From Basidiobolus meristosporus CBS 931.73 (taxonomy: Eukaryota > Basidiobolomycota > Basidiobolomycetes > Basidiobolales > Basidiobolaceae), in contig MCFE01000555.1 in the NCBI GenBank assembly GCA_002104905.1, forward strand, positions 1 through 58,820: a stretch of 58,820 nt of DNA, in the 5' to 3' direction. How positions within the stretch are numbered: position 1 is the stretch's first letter; every line of letters begins with the position of its first letter. The position numbers and the translations under genes are program-made. The notes under the pieces were generated by a model. The model saw only the letters and a program-made list of their open reading frames with translations. It ran no database searches and was not told where the DNA came from. This document shows positions 44,688 to 55,232 of the stretch, piece by piece.

Positions 44688-45957
44688 AGAACAAATGCCT
44701 TTCACTGCATTTGCTTTAATTTAAAAGACAAATTGCTAATTCAATGCTCAAGAGCAAAATGGCAAAGAATGCCCAGATGGCACTAGAAGACACCTACCAT
44801 TGATGTGCAGTTGCTAAGGAAATGTATCTCAGACAAAAACTCTTCACTACAAAGATGCTCCCTGCAGAAGAAATGGAAAATTTAATTAACAGAAATACCC
44901 TGTTAGTTGATGAGATGGAATCTGTGAGCATATAAACTACTGATGAAGATGTGATAGTTGCCATCCTGAATAGCCTGATAGACAAGCTTCAGGGCCACAT
45001 ATCAGCCATAGAGTCCAGAACTGAAGATTTGACCTTAATTTACACTTCCAGTAGGCTTCTGGAGGAATTATGAAAATCAAGTTTCAATAAGAAAGAAGAA
45101 ATGCTTCATTAAGCAATTCTAACCACTAAAGAAAGTATACAAGGCCTTTCAAAGGCAACAGCCACCTATTTTGTAGATACTGCAAAAGGAATGGATGCAC
45201 ATCCAATTGGTGCTTCAAAAAGCAAGATAATCAGCAGAAAAAGCCTGAGAATGAATTTACTGCTAGAACTGAAGATAGACTATTCATATCCAAACTAAAT
45301 ATGACTGTATGCAAGGACTCTCAGACATGGAATATTGACTCTGGAGCAACTCAACACTTTACACACCAAAAAGATATTTGTATCCAATATCAAAAAATTC
45401 CATATGATAAGGTTCTTATGGGCAATTATAGAACACTTGATGCAGTTCAACAGGGAATTATCCAAATACACCACAGAAGCGGCAAAGAATGCATACACCT
45501 ACCTTCAAAGTAGTATTTTATGTACTAGAAATAGCCAAGAACCAACTATCTGTAAGCATTACCATATTGGAAGGACTCAGCTTCATTTTGACAATTCCAT
45601 ATGTTGGATCACTGCTAAAAATGGTACCCATATTGCTTAGAGTATTAGAGATTAGAATCTATCCAAGTTGACTTATATTCTATCATATCTGGAAGCCAAT
45701 ATAAGTAACTTTACGGAATCACCAATGCCTTGGTACAGGAGACTTGAATGCATCAATTTTGATTACTAGAGGAAAATGATCAAAAATCAGCTAATTTCTA
45801 GAGTAAAATTGATCCCCCTGCTAATTTGGATTACTGTGAAGCCAGCATACATAGGAAACAAGCCAGACATCCATCCAACAGCTCTGGGTTAATCATTACT
45901 AATAAAAGATAGATCTAACTCACTCAGATCTGTGTGGACCGACACAAAACTTATCTA
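44688..45957 (+). pseudogene. old Ty1/copia relic, gag and start of pol (first segment)
   Basis: Plus-strand sequence similar to the copia copies nearby but degraded by stops and frameshifts. It starts in gag (segments matching MLKSKTAKNA, YLRQKLFTTKM and LVDEMESV can be followed), continues through the gag end, then the protease site IDSGATQHFT (about 45334-45363), and into integrase up to QNLSI. No LTR is seen at its 5' side, where it is truncated. It breaks off at 45957 where the younger element begins, and the reading resumes at 51719. Confidence 0.85.
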
Positions 45958-46308
45958 TGTTGTAAGAGTCTTGGAGATATTGGAAGTGATTGGGAGAACA
46001 AGTAGATTATGTGGTTTTCACTTAATGATTTATTGAATGTAAAAGTAGTATTTATACTTTTACCTGGTCTTGGCATTACAAACACGTAGAGTAGGTTAAG
46101 GAAGGTCCCAAGAACATGTGTGCAAAGTTTGGGGCTGTTTGGACAACTTTGAGAATTTTCATGTTCTGGGTACCTGGTATTTTGGTGTAAATATTCTAAG
46201 TAAATCCCAACAAGGAATTTTGGTCAGTATTCTCTAGGATTTGAAGGTGATGATCTAAGTGACTAAGTTAGGTGAATATTTAGGTGGAAATACGAATTTT
46301 TTACAACA
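45958..46308 (-). repeat. 3' LTR of the younger copia element
   Basis: 351 bases with perfect 8-base inverted ends (TGTTGTAA / TTACAACA). On the minus strand it contains a TATAAATA box and an AATAAA signal in the order expected of U3 and R. Confidence 0.93.
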
Positions 46309-46316
46309 CTCCCACT
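46309..46316 (-). promoter_or_regulatory. polypurine tract of the younger copia element
   Basis: AGTGGGAG on the minus strand directly abuts the 3' LTR, the position of the plus-strand primer. The second copia copy has a variant (ATGGGAG) at the same place. Confidence 0.65.
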
Positions 46317-46319
46317 CAG

Positions 46320-49300
46320 CTAAATGCTCATGCTGACTAGTCCTAATTTTGACATAAGATATTCAAACTTGTCTCTAGCTAATGGTTTGGTAAATATGTC
46401 TGCAATCATTTCATCTGTAGGACAGTAAACTAAGCTAACTAAGTTATTCTCTATAGCTTCACGTATGAAATGATGTCTAATATCTATGTGCTTGGTTATA
46501 GCATGAAAAGTTGGATTTCTACCTAATTGTATATATCCTTGATTATCTTGAAATAAAGTAATAGGCGTTTTTTTGACATAGACCTAAATCTGTAAACAGC
46601 TTTCTTAACCACATTGCTTCTTTTGTAGCTTCACAGGCTGCCATATACTCTGCCTCTGTGGTGGAAAGTGCTATGGTTGGTTGCTTTCTTGAATTCCATG
46701 AAATTGCTCCTTTACAGTAAAGAAAGGTGTATCCTGTGGTGGATCTTCTGTCTTCTAAATTTCGTCCCCAATCAGCATCAGAGTATCCCACAAGATCCTG
46801 CTCTGAATCCTTATAAGTGTATCTTAAGCAGATATCAGCAGTTCCTTTTAGGTATCTAAAAATCCGCTTAACTGCTGCAATATGATCAGATCCATAGTTC
46901 TGATTATGTTGGCTGACAACTCCCACTGAATATGAGATATCTGGACGTGTTCCAAGCATGATATACATCAGACTGCCAACCATAGATTGATAAGGAAAGT
47001 CAGGGCTTTCAAATGGCACCAAGCTCTCTTGATTTGGTTGAGTTTTGACCAAGTTAAGGTTTGTCTCCATTGGGGTAGCTGCCGGTTTACAGTCATCCAT
47101 TTTGTACTTCTTTAGTATATCTTGAATATACTTGGATTGACTTAGGGTGATAGTCTGGGTACTTCTGTCTATGGAGAACTTAATCCCTAAGTAGTAACTA
47201 AGTTCTCCTAAATCAGACATCTTGAACTCCTTAGATAGGCTGGATTTAGTTTCTTCCAATGTTTCTAGGTTATTGGCGGCTATAATAAGATCATCCACAT
47301 ATAGAGCTAGTAGAACTGCACTTGCTCTGTCTGGCTTATAGTATATACTATAGTCAGCATTACTTCTTTTGAAACTCAAAGATTCCAAATAAGAATCCAT
47401 CTTGCAATTCCAGGCTCTCGGTGATTGTTTGAGACCATATAGTGACTTTTTAAGCTTGCAGACCAAATGGGGGTTATCTTGGTCAACAAACCCATCAGGC
47501 TGGTCCATATACATGTCCTCATCAAGTTCTCCATTCAAAAATGCAGCTTTTACATCCATTTGATGAATAAAAAACTTATATTTGGCTGCAATAGCCAATA
47601 TTAATCTGATGGAATTAAACTTGGCTACCGGTGCAAAGGTCTCAGTATAGTCAAGTCCTTTTGTTTGAGAGTATCCTTTGGCTACAAGTCTTGCTTTGTA
47701 TCTTTCAATTGTACCATCAGCCTTGTATTTTGTCTTGAAGACCCATCTGCATCCAATTGATTATTGGTTGATTGGTAATTTGACTAAGTCCCAAGTTTGA
47801 TTTTCCATCAGGGCCTGATATTCCTCAGTCATTGCAGATCTCCAAAACTTTGTCTGAGGGATATTTAGGGCCTCTTTTACAGTCTGGGGTTCATCAATAT
47901 GGACTGAATAGGCATAGGCTAAGTTTGTACCCTCATTAATATAGTAATTTGGGCTATTTCTTGTCTGATTTGATCTCCGGGCATTTGATACTGGAATGAT
48001 CACTTCTGGGATATTCCTGGGCACTGATTCTGGCTGAACCACAGTTGTAGAGTCCTCTGGAGTGAAAAAATTTTCATTGTTTTGCTCTGATTCAATCCTG
48101 ACAAATGGTGGACTTGAGATCAAATTTTTGTCATCATCTGATGTCATTTTTTGTGAAAATTTTGAATTGTCATCAAACAACACATCCCTGGACTTGATCA
48201 GCTTCTTTGCTTTGGTATTGTAGAGTCTGTATGCATTACTCTCATTGCAGTAGCCCAAGAATATGCATTTTACACTTTTTGGCTCAAATTTTGACTGATT
48301 TCCGGCCAGTTTTTTGGCATATGCTGTACACCCAAATATTCTTAGATGTTCTGCACTTGGTCTGTATTCATACCATGCTTCAAATGGAGTAGAATCACAA
48401 AGTATTCTGTTATAACTCCTATTTTTAAGGTATACAGCAGTGGCAACTGATTCCACCCAAAAATCATAGGATAATTTTTGATCATGGATCATAGATCTTG
48501 CCATATCAATTATTGATCTGCTAGCTTGTTCTGCTACTCCATTTTGCTGTGGGGAGTATGGTACAGTAGTCTCTTGCTTTATCCCATGAATTTTGCAGAA
48601 GTGGATGAAGAGTTTTGAGGTATATTCTCCACCATTGTCAGAGCATATTTTCTTGATTTTTTCACCAGTTTCTCTCTCCACCATGGCTTTAAACTCCCTG
48701 AACTTAGACAGAGCTTCTTCCTTTCTCTCCATGAAGTAGACCCATGTGTATCTTGTATAATCATCAATAAAAGTGATTAAATACTTCATCCCACCTAAGG
48801 ATAAATTTTGCATAGGTCCACACAGATCTGAGTGAATTAGATCTAATTTTTTCTTAGTTTTGATTAACCCAAAGCTCTTGAACAGTTGTCTGGCTTGTTT
48901 CCCATATATGCAGGCTTCACAATGCTCCAAATTAGCTGGGGGATCAATTTTCACTCCAGAAATTAGCTGATCTTTGATCATTTTGTGCAAATAATCAAAA
49001 TTGATGTGCCCAAATCTTCTGTGCCAAAGCATTGGTGTTTCTTCATTTAAGTTACTTATATTGGCTTCCAGATATGACAGAATATAAGTCAACTTGTATA
49101 GATTCTGATCTCTGAAGCCCAAAGCAATATGAGCACCATTTTGATCAGTGATCCTGCATCCAGAATTGTCAAAACTGAAACTGAGTCCTTCTGCTGTGGC
49201 CTTGCTTACAGAGAGTAGGTTCTTGGCTATTTCTGGTACATAGAGTACTTCATTAAAGGTCAGTGTATGGCTTCCTTCACTGCTTCTAAGGTTTACTTGG

Positions 49301-49461
49301 ATAGTTCCTTCTCCCACTGCATCAAGTGTTCTATTGTCACCCATGAAAACCTTCTTAATTAGAATTTCTTGATATTGGGTAAAGAGTTCTTTTTGGTGTG
49401 TAAAGTGTTGAGATGCTCCAGAGTCAATATACCACATCTGAGAATCCTTGTTTGTGGTCAT
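46320..49461 (-). pseudogene. copia pol: protease, integrase, reverse transcriptase, RNase H (defective)
   Basis: Read 49461 down to 46320. The order is protease (YIDSGASQHFT), integrase zinc region (LWHRRFGHINFDYL, CEACIYGKQ) and core (TFIDDYTRYTWVYF, SDNGGEYTS, YSPQQNGVAEQ), linker, reverse transcriptase (GCRWVFKTKYKADG, QMDVKAAFLNG, ALYVDDLIIAA) and RNase H (GYSDADWG, STTEAEYMA). PR-INT-RT-RH order is diagnostic of Ty1/copia. One in-frame stop lies at 47761-47763, between integrase and reverse transcriptase, and a run of seven T at about 46568-46574 shifts the frame where the second copy has six. After that shift the reading continues to a stop at 46320-46322. Confidence 0.93.
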
Positions 49462-49463
49462 AT

Positions 49464-51367
49464 TTAGTGCAGATATGAATAGTCTATCTTCAGTTGTTGC
49501 AGCATTTCCATATTCAGGCTTCTTTTGCTGATTATCTTTCTTTTTGAGACACCGGTCTGATGTGTGTCCTTTCCTTTTGCAGTAGTTGCAAAACAGGTTG
49601 CTGTTGCCTTTGTAGGGTCTTGGGTACCCCCTTTGTTGGTTTCATTGCTTATTAAAGCATTTGCTTCTTCCTTCTTATTGGTGCTGTGGTGGTGTATAGG
49701 TCCAAGGGAGAGATACGTCCAACACTTCTCAAGTGTTTTGTGTGTTGGGTGTTCACTGGGTGCAATAACCTCTGGCAAAAGCTTGCTAGGAATACTTGGG
49801 TTCTGTTTCTAATCTAATGTGAAGGGGAATAAAGCCACAAGCTTGTCAAGGGAAAACTATTGAGCTACAATCCCCAACTTAGTTGGTGTCTTAACAAAAG
49901 TATGTGCTGGGTTCAGCGTCCTTTGAGATGACAATGTACTAAAGCTTCCAAAGTCAAAACAACTGTAAACTCCACCAGCAGGGACTTGATAAGAATGCAG
50001 CTGTGGTCAATAGTTACAAAGACAGAAAAGTATCTTTGCCTGTACAAGAACAAACTTGGGAAAGGATCAAATATAATAAAAGATACCTACTCTGAGTATT
50101 CCTCACAAGTAGTGCCTCCAAGGTCAGTTGGCTGTCAGCACGGTTTCCTGGGAGTGTCCTGTGGTCTAGGGTTGGAAGTTCAGGTAGCAGCAGGTAGCAG
50201 TGATCACACTAATCAACAAGTTGGTGTATTGATAAAAGGGATGATGATTTATTGTTGAGGGAGAGCCTCCCTTATATACCTTTCTTACTGGCTAAGTGAT
50301 TACTAATCATGGTGTTCCAGAAGGTTCCGGATATCAATAGAAATCTTAATGACATCAGAATGACCTAAGAATGTTCTAAGTAGGTGCCAGAAGGTTCTAA
50401 GAGGCACAGCACATCCAACCAATCAGGAATCAGTATTCTGAAACCTGTGTAACATAGGGATACCATATATGGTATGGAAATGGTAGGGATGGTGACACGG
50501 GTTGATCATGTGTCACGGGTACTGGCGCGGGTACTTGCCTAATATAGATGCACTTGTAGCTAGTAATCATACATAAAGTGAGGGGTAACTTATGCAATAA
50601 GGTAAGCAGGTGTGATAGTCAACTGGCTTATGGGATAGTACTGATTGGGTAAGACAAATGGGATAAAACTAAAATAAGTGTAGTAGAGATATAGAGAAGT
50701 GGAAAATAAGGGAATGAGCACATCTGTCAGTGGGTGTCACTGTCACCCCACTACAGTGCTTGATTTTCTTAATTCCTCATCTAGGAGCCTTCCATATACA
50801 TAATTTAAGGTCAAATCTTCAGTTCTGGACTCTAGGGCTGATACAAGGCCCTGAAACTTGTCTGTCAGGCTATTCAGGATGGTAACTATCACATCCTCAT
50901 CAGTAGTTGGTACGCCCACAGATTCCATCTCATCTACCAGCAGGATAATTCTGTTAATTAGATTTTTCATTTCTTCTCTTGGCAGCATCTTTGTAGTAAA
51001 GAATTTTTGTCTCAGATACATTTTCTTAGCAGCTGAACATGACTGGTAGGTGTCTTCCAATGCCTTCCAGGCATTCTTTGCCGTTTTGCTCTTGAGCATT
51101 GAACTAGCAATTTGTCTTTAACATTAAGGCAAATGCAGTTAAAGGCACTTTGTTCTTTCTTCTGGTACTTTAAGGCTTCCTCTCCCACGTTTTTAGGAGG
51201 GCATTCTTCTCCCATGACAATATCCCAAAGGCCTCTTTCTTGTAGCAGCATCTTCATTTTCACCTTCCACACTTGGTAGTTGGATCCATCCAACTTTTCG
51301 GCAGAGAGAAAAATTCCAGTAATAGCAGTAGTAGACATTGCAGAGAGTGACAGCTTGGGGCTCATAG
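49464..51367 (-). pseudogene. copia gag with zinc knuckle, split by an insert
   Basis: The first part (about 51367-50756) starts MSPKLSLSAMSTT next to the primer site and includes LDGSNYQVWKVKMKMLLQER and NAWKALEDTYQS, typical of UBN2/copia gag. A one-base frame change is needed near 51100. The reading stops at the insert and resumes at 49684 with NKKEEANAL and then the zinc knuckle CNYCKRKGHTSDRC (CX2CX4HX4C). Removing the insert and one copy of its GTGC duplication restores KSSTNKKEE, which agrees with the matching region of the old relic. Confidence 0.88.
49685..50755 (-). mobile_element. LTR-like solo element, family member A (1,071 bp)
   Basis: Begins TGTGGTGGTGTA and ends CCCCACTACA on the plus strand, so it has short inverted ends of TG..CA type, and is flanked by the 4-bp duplication GTGC (49681-49684 and 50756-50759). 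It interrupts copia gag exactly. On the minus strand it has TATATAAGG followed by AATAAATCATC (about 50243-50275), as in U3-R of an LTR. It contains no coding sequence I recognise. Large parts are similar to the element at 55716-56519. The best reading is a solo LTR of a retrotransposon absent from this window. Confidence 0.8.
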
Positions 51368-51369
51368 CC
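51358..51369 (-). promoter_or_regulatory. primer binding site, half-tRNA(iMet) type
   Basis: Directly next to the 5' LTR the element strand reads GGCTATGAGCCC. Its complement, GGGCTCATAGCC, matches the anticodon arm of fungal initiator tRNA (GGGCUCAUAACC, from memory) at 11 of 12 positions. Drosophila copia uses the same internal part of tRNA(iMet). Confidence 0.65.
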
Positions 51370-51718
51370 TGTTGTAAGAGTCTTGGAGATATTGGAAGTG
51401 ATTGGGAGGACAAGTAGATTATGTGGTTTTCACTTAATGATTTATTGAATGTAAAAGTAGTATTTATACTTTTACCTGGTCCTGGCATTACAAACACATA
51501 AAATAGGTTAAGGAAGGTCCCAAGAACATGTGTGCAAAGTTTGGGGCTGTTAGGACAACTTTGAGAATTTTCATGTTCTGGGTACCTGGGATTTTGGTGA
51601 AAATATTCTAAGTAAATCCCAACAAGGAATTTGGTCAGTATTCTCTAGGATTTGAAGGTGATGATCTAAGTGACTAAGTTAGGTGATTACTTAGGTGGAA
51701 ATACAAATTTTTACAACA
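51370..51718 (-). repeat. 5' LTR of the younger copia element
   Basis: 349 bases, ends TGTTGTAA..TTACAACA, about 97% identical to the 3' LTR by hand count. Confidence 0.93.
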
Positions 51719-52191
51719 ATCTATAGGTGGGATGATGCAATTGGTCAATCTTATAGATGATTATGCAAGATACATATGGGTCTACTTCATGGAACAGAAG
51801 GAAGTAGCCCTGTCTAAGCTCAGGGAGTATAAAGCCATGGCGGAGAGTGCAGCCAGTGAAAAAATCAAGAAAATATGTTCAGACAATGGTGGAGAATATA
51901 CCCCAAAACTCTTAATCTACTTCTGCAAAAATCTTAGGGTAAAGTAAGAGACCACTGTACCATACTCCTCACAGCAAAATAGAGTATCTGAAGGTGCAAA
52001 CAGATCAATAAGGCATTTGGCAAGCTCCATGATCCATGATAAAAAAACATCCTATGATTTTTGGGTGGAACCAGTTCTACAGCTGTATATCCTAGAAATA
52101 AGAATTATAGCAGAATACTTTATGATTCTACTCTATTTGAGGCATGCTCTGAATGCAGACCAAATGCAGAACATCTAAGAATATTTGGGAG
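51719..52191 (+). pseudogene. old copia relic, second segment (integrase)
   Basis: Continues the relic from 45957: IGGMMQLVNLIDDYARYIWV, then SDNGGEYTPKLL, then PNAEHLRIFG, with stops between. It ends at the solo LTR that starts at 52192. Confidence 0.88.
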
Positions 52192-52538
52192 TGTTGCATT
52201 ATGCTGAGGAGTATTGGACAAAATGTGGAGACTAGAGGATTTACAGGTTACTCACTTATAGATCTATTGATCAAAGCATGGTATTTATACTTTTGATAAA
52301 GTAGAGCAAGCAAATGTGTAGAACTTACTAAATAAAGTCCCAAGAATATGTGTGCAAAGTTTGGGGGCTTTTGGATAACTTTGAGAAAGTTCATAACCTG
52401 GGTATCTGAGAATTTGGGGAAAATATTACAAGTATATCCTGACAAGAAATTTGGTCAGGACAGAATGTTTATCAAAGAATAAGATCTATGAGACTAAGTT
52501 AACATGAGTATTTAGGTGACCACTTAATAATTACAACA
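52192..52538 (-). repeat. solo LTR of a diverged copia subfamily
   Basis: 347 bases, starting TGTTGCATTA and ending AATTACAACA, flanked by the 5-bp duplication GGGAG (52187-52191 and 52539-52543). It aligns along its length with the LTRs of the younger element in the same orientation but is clearly more diverged. No internal sequence is present, so LTR-LTR recombination removed the element. Confidence 0.88.
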
Positions 52539-52543
52539 GGGAG

Positions 52544-52600
52544 CACACCTTATGCCTGGACATTACCTAGAAATCAGTCAAAATTAGAGCCCAAAAGTAC
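52544..52600 (+). pseudogene. old copia relic, third segment
   Basis: Resumes the integrase/linker reading after the solo LTR (STPYAWTLPRNQSKLEPKS) and stops abruptly at 52600, where a truncated LTR of the second copia copy begins. Confidence 0.8.
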
Positions 52601-52705
52601 AAATCCCAACAAGGAATTTGGTCAGTATTCTTTAGGATTTGAGGGTAATGATCTAAGTGACTAAGTTGGGCAACTACTTAGGTGGAATTACAAATTTTTA
52701 CAACA
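52601..52705 (-). repeat. truncated LTR of the second copia copy
   Basis: It matches the element-internal end of the LTR and finishes TTTTTACAACA at 52705. The outer 245 bases are missing. The junction with the old relic shares AAGTA, so no target duplication can be read here. Confidence 0.85.
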
Positions 52706-53610
52706 CTCCCATGCAGCTAAATGTTCATACTGACTAGTCCTAATTTTGACCTAAGATATTCAAACTTGTCTCTAGCTAATGGTTTGGTAAATATGTCTGC
52801 AATCATTTCATCTGTAGGACAGTAAACTAAGCTAACTAAGTTATTCTCTATAGCTTCACATATGAAATAGACTTGTTCCATTGTACCGTGCCAGGGCACG
52901 TGGCGCAATCCACGGTTGTAATGAACAATTGGGCGCAATATTATAGCTACCAGAAGGCAGGATTGTTCTTGGACAATTTTGCACTATGCGGGACAATCTT
53001 GCACACTATGGCACAATCTGACACAATGAGGTTGGCGCGGATGATCACGCCAACTCGTAATGTTTGCATCACGTGCGCAATTGGATACCGCTATAATGGC
53101 AGGTAAAATCCGGTATTAGGATATGTTTCTTTAATGTAAATGGAAATAAATGTGTATCACACTATATACTACACTGATACTTACCATTTTGGTTACCCTC
53201 ACTCCAATTGGACGGTATCTCAGTGGTTAATTGGTCCAAAAGTATCCTGAAGCTGGCAGCCACCAATTGGCTCATTGACTACTGAAAAAGCTACCTGATT
53301 TGCCATCAAATATCCCATTTTGCCCATTGAGCAAGTAAATCCCTGATCCTAGTGATTGGACAAGGTGTCATAGCTAGCACGCAAGCAATTGTGTGGGTGC
53401 AAAACAGATACAATAGCTGCACTGGTATTACAGATGACGTATATATATGCAGGGTGTTTATTTATAGGGGTTCTGTCTCAAATGTGAGACAACCTTGATA
53501 TTACTTATATCAAAAATTTGATGATCACTGATTTGCAATGGCTCAATTTGGATTGCAAAAAAAAGGGTTGTCGGGATCATTACAAATGTGAGCGATTCAA
53601 AGCAATCGCA

Positions 53611-54873
53611 TCATCTTCTCCTGGGTTTTTTTCTCACAGGGATTACTACTGAAGCATTTGGTAGTGACTCACTTTGCACACCTATACTACTTCCTGGCTG
53701 ACTACCATCTTGGCTACTTGTATATTTGTAGTCAGTATTTTGCCTCCTAGTTGATGAGTGCAATGCTGCAGCTTGGCCGCGCTGAATCGCTCCGACTGAA
53801 CCAACTGAACCGGCCTGTAGTGCCACGTGCTGACGCGTTCTTTTACTTGCCAAGGGCTCCGGTGGTTGAGGCACTTCATGTTGGTCATCATCAGTCAGTT
53901 CACCAGAAGTAACTCGCTGATGGTCAGGCAAAACGGCACGCGCAGGCGTGCCTTGACGCATTGAGATGGCCCTTGGCTGAGTTCAATGTGATGCCGCTTG
54001 TTGACGTGACTTGGTCTGCTCCAATGGACTTGTGTCTAAATGAGCAGTTTGGCGAGTTCTTGTAGTTTTGCTCTGAAGCGTGCACATTGACCCGACGCGC
54101 GTTGACTCAATGCGCGTTGACTCAACGCGGGGCGTTCTGGTAAAGGGTGCTGGCGTGTTCTGGACTGACGTGCGCCGGCACGCTGTGGTTTCAAGAGATG
54201 GTAGGGAATCCAGTGAGGCGTGCTGGCGCAATCTGGACGATGTTGCTCGCGGTCTGTATTCTTCCTCCTGAAGCTCACCATCTGATTCCTCAAGGTATTC
54301 ACTTACCCTCTGTCTGATACTTTGGAGCTGTTGCCTGGATGAGTCCTGTGTATATTGCTCTTGGAAGCCACTTTGCTCTACTAATATATCATGTAGTACA
54401 TTAGTCATTTGAGGCAAAAACTCATTCAAAATCTCTTTGGTTCCCAAAGTTGAGGCACAAACAGATGCGTCCAGCCCGTACTGTGCAAATTGCGTGCAAA
54501 ATTGATCCCGCGTGGCTTCTTTGTCAAATCCCCTCACTCTCAGCTCATTCTTGATTTCAGTACTTGTCTTGTTATATATCTTTTTACATACATTGGCTGG
54601 CATCTTGATGTAGAACTCATGCCACAGCTTTCTACTCAAATTCTTCCATCTTTTTTGACTCTCTGAGGTATCTAGTTCTGCTAGATTAATCAGTAGTGCC
54701 CAAATATCTGTATGAAGGCTCATCATAGACACTTGGGCCATACTAAAATCATTTGGCAAGAACTTGAACGGATCCAACATAGACTTCTTTGGTCCGGACC
54801 GCGCTTGTGAGCTGGGGGATGGGTTTTGTCTGGGTTGTACTAAAGATGAGTTGAGGCTTTGTATGGGGACCAT
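53611..54873 (-). CDS. second Harbinger protein, one in-frame stop
   Basis: The frame from 54873 runs 296 codons to a stop at 53983-53985 and continues in the same frame for more than 120 further codons to 53611. Its N-terminal half looks folded (DPFKFLPNDFSMAQVS, ESQKRWKNLSRKLWHEFYI), while the rest is rich in Arg, Ser, Thr and Gln and contains repeated TPR/ESTR-like segments. Two-gene Harbinger elements carry an accessory Myb/SANT-like DNA-binding protein in this position. I cannot show a Myb domain here, so that role is inference. The stop may be a lesion or the true end with a separate downstream frame. Confidence 0.55.
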
Positions 54874-55232
54874 AGCAACGGATTTGGATACTTATACAGC
54901 AGTATATTGGCATTAACCTGGTCTTATATGAAATATATATGAAAACTAATGTGATTGTTGAATTTTCCATATATTATGCATGATGCATCTTGGATTGTGT
55001 TGACACGGATCAGATCACATCAATTGCAGATTTCCTATTTGATTATAGACCTATGATTAAAGCATCAATAAAAGTACCAAGGCATTGTTTGCGGATGATT
55101 TTTGTGACATAATGATGGGATACATGGCAATTGATGGACATTTTACCATAATGTGTTAAAAATCAGATAAATAACGCAGATTGCGCCAAATCAATTCAAA
55201 CCGCCTCCATACAATCATCCATCAATTTTAAT

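Larger units (their letters stand above)
45958..51718 (-). mobile_element. Ty1/copia LTR retrotransposon, younger insertion
   Basis: A complete two-LTR element on the minus strand: LTRs at 51370-51718 (5') and 45958-46308 (3'), both ending TGTTGTAA..TTACAACA, flanked by the 5-bp duplication ATCTA (45953-45957 and 51719-51723). Joining the flanks restores a continuous integrase reading (NLSIGGM) in the old relic. By my count the LTRs differ at about 11 of 349 positions plus two single-base length changes. The element would be about 4.69 kb without the LTR-like insert at 49685-50755. Coding lesions (a gag frameshift near 51100, the insert, an in-frame stop at 47761, and a homopolymer frameshift near 46568) show it is now defective. 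Confidence 0.95.

Noticed and set aside
49685-50755. Insert read as a small DNA transposon (MITE)
   Set aside because: TG..CA ends, 4-bp duplications, and the TATA then AATAAA order are more like a solo LTR, although a non-autonomous DNA element is not fully excluded.
52717-52938. A 73-codon frame running from the Harbinger end into RNase H sequence
   Set aside because: A chance fusion at the insertion junction, not a gene.
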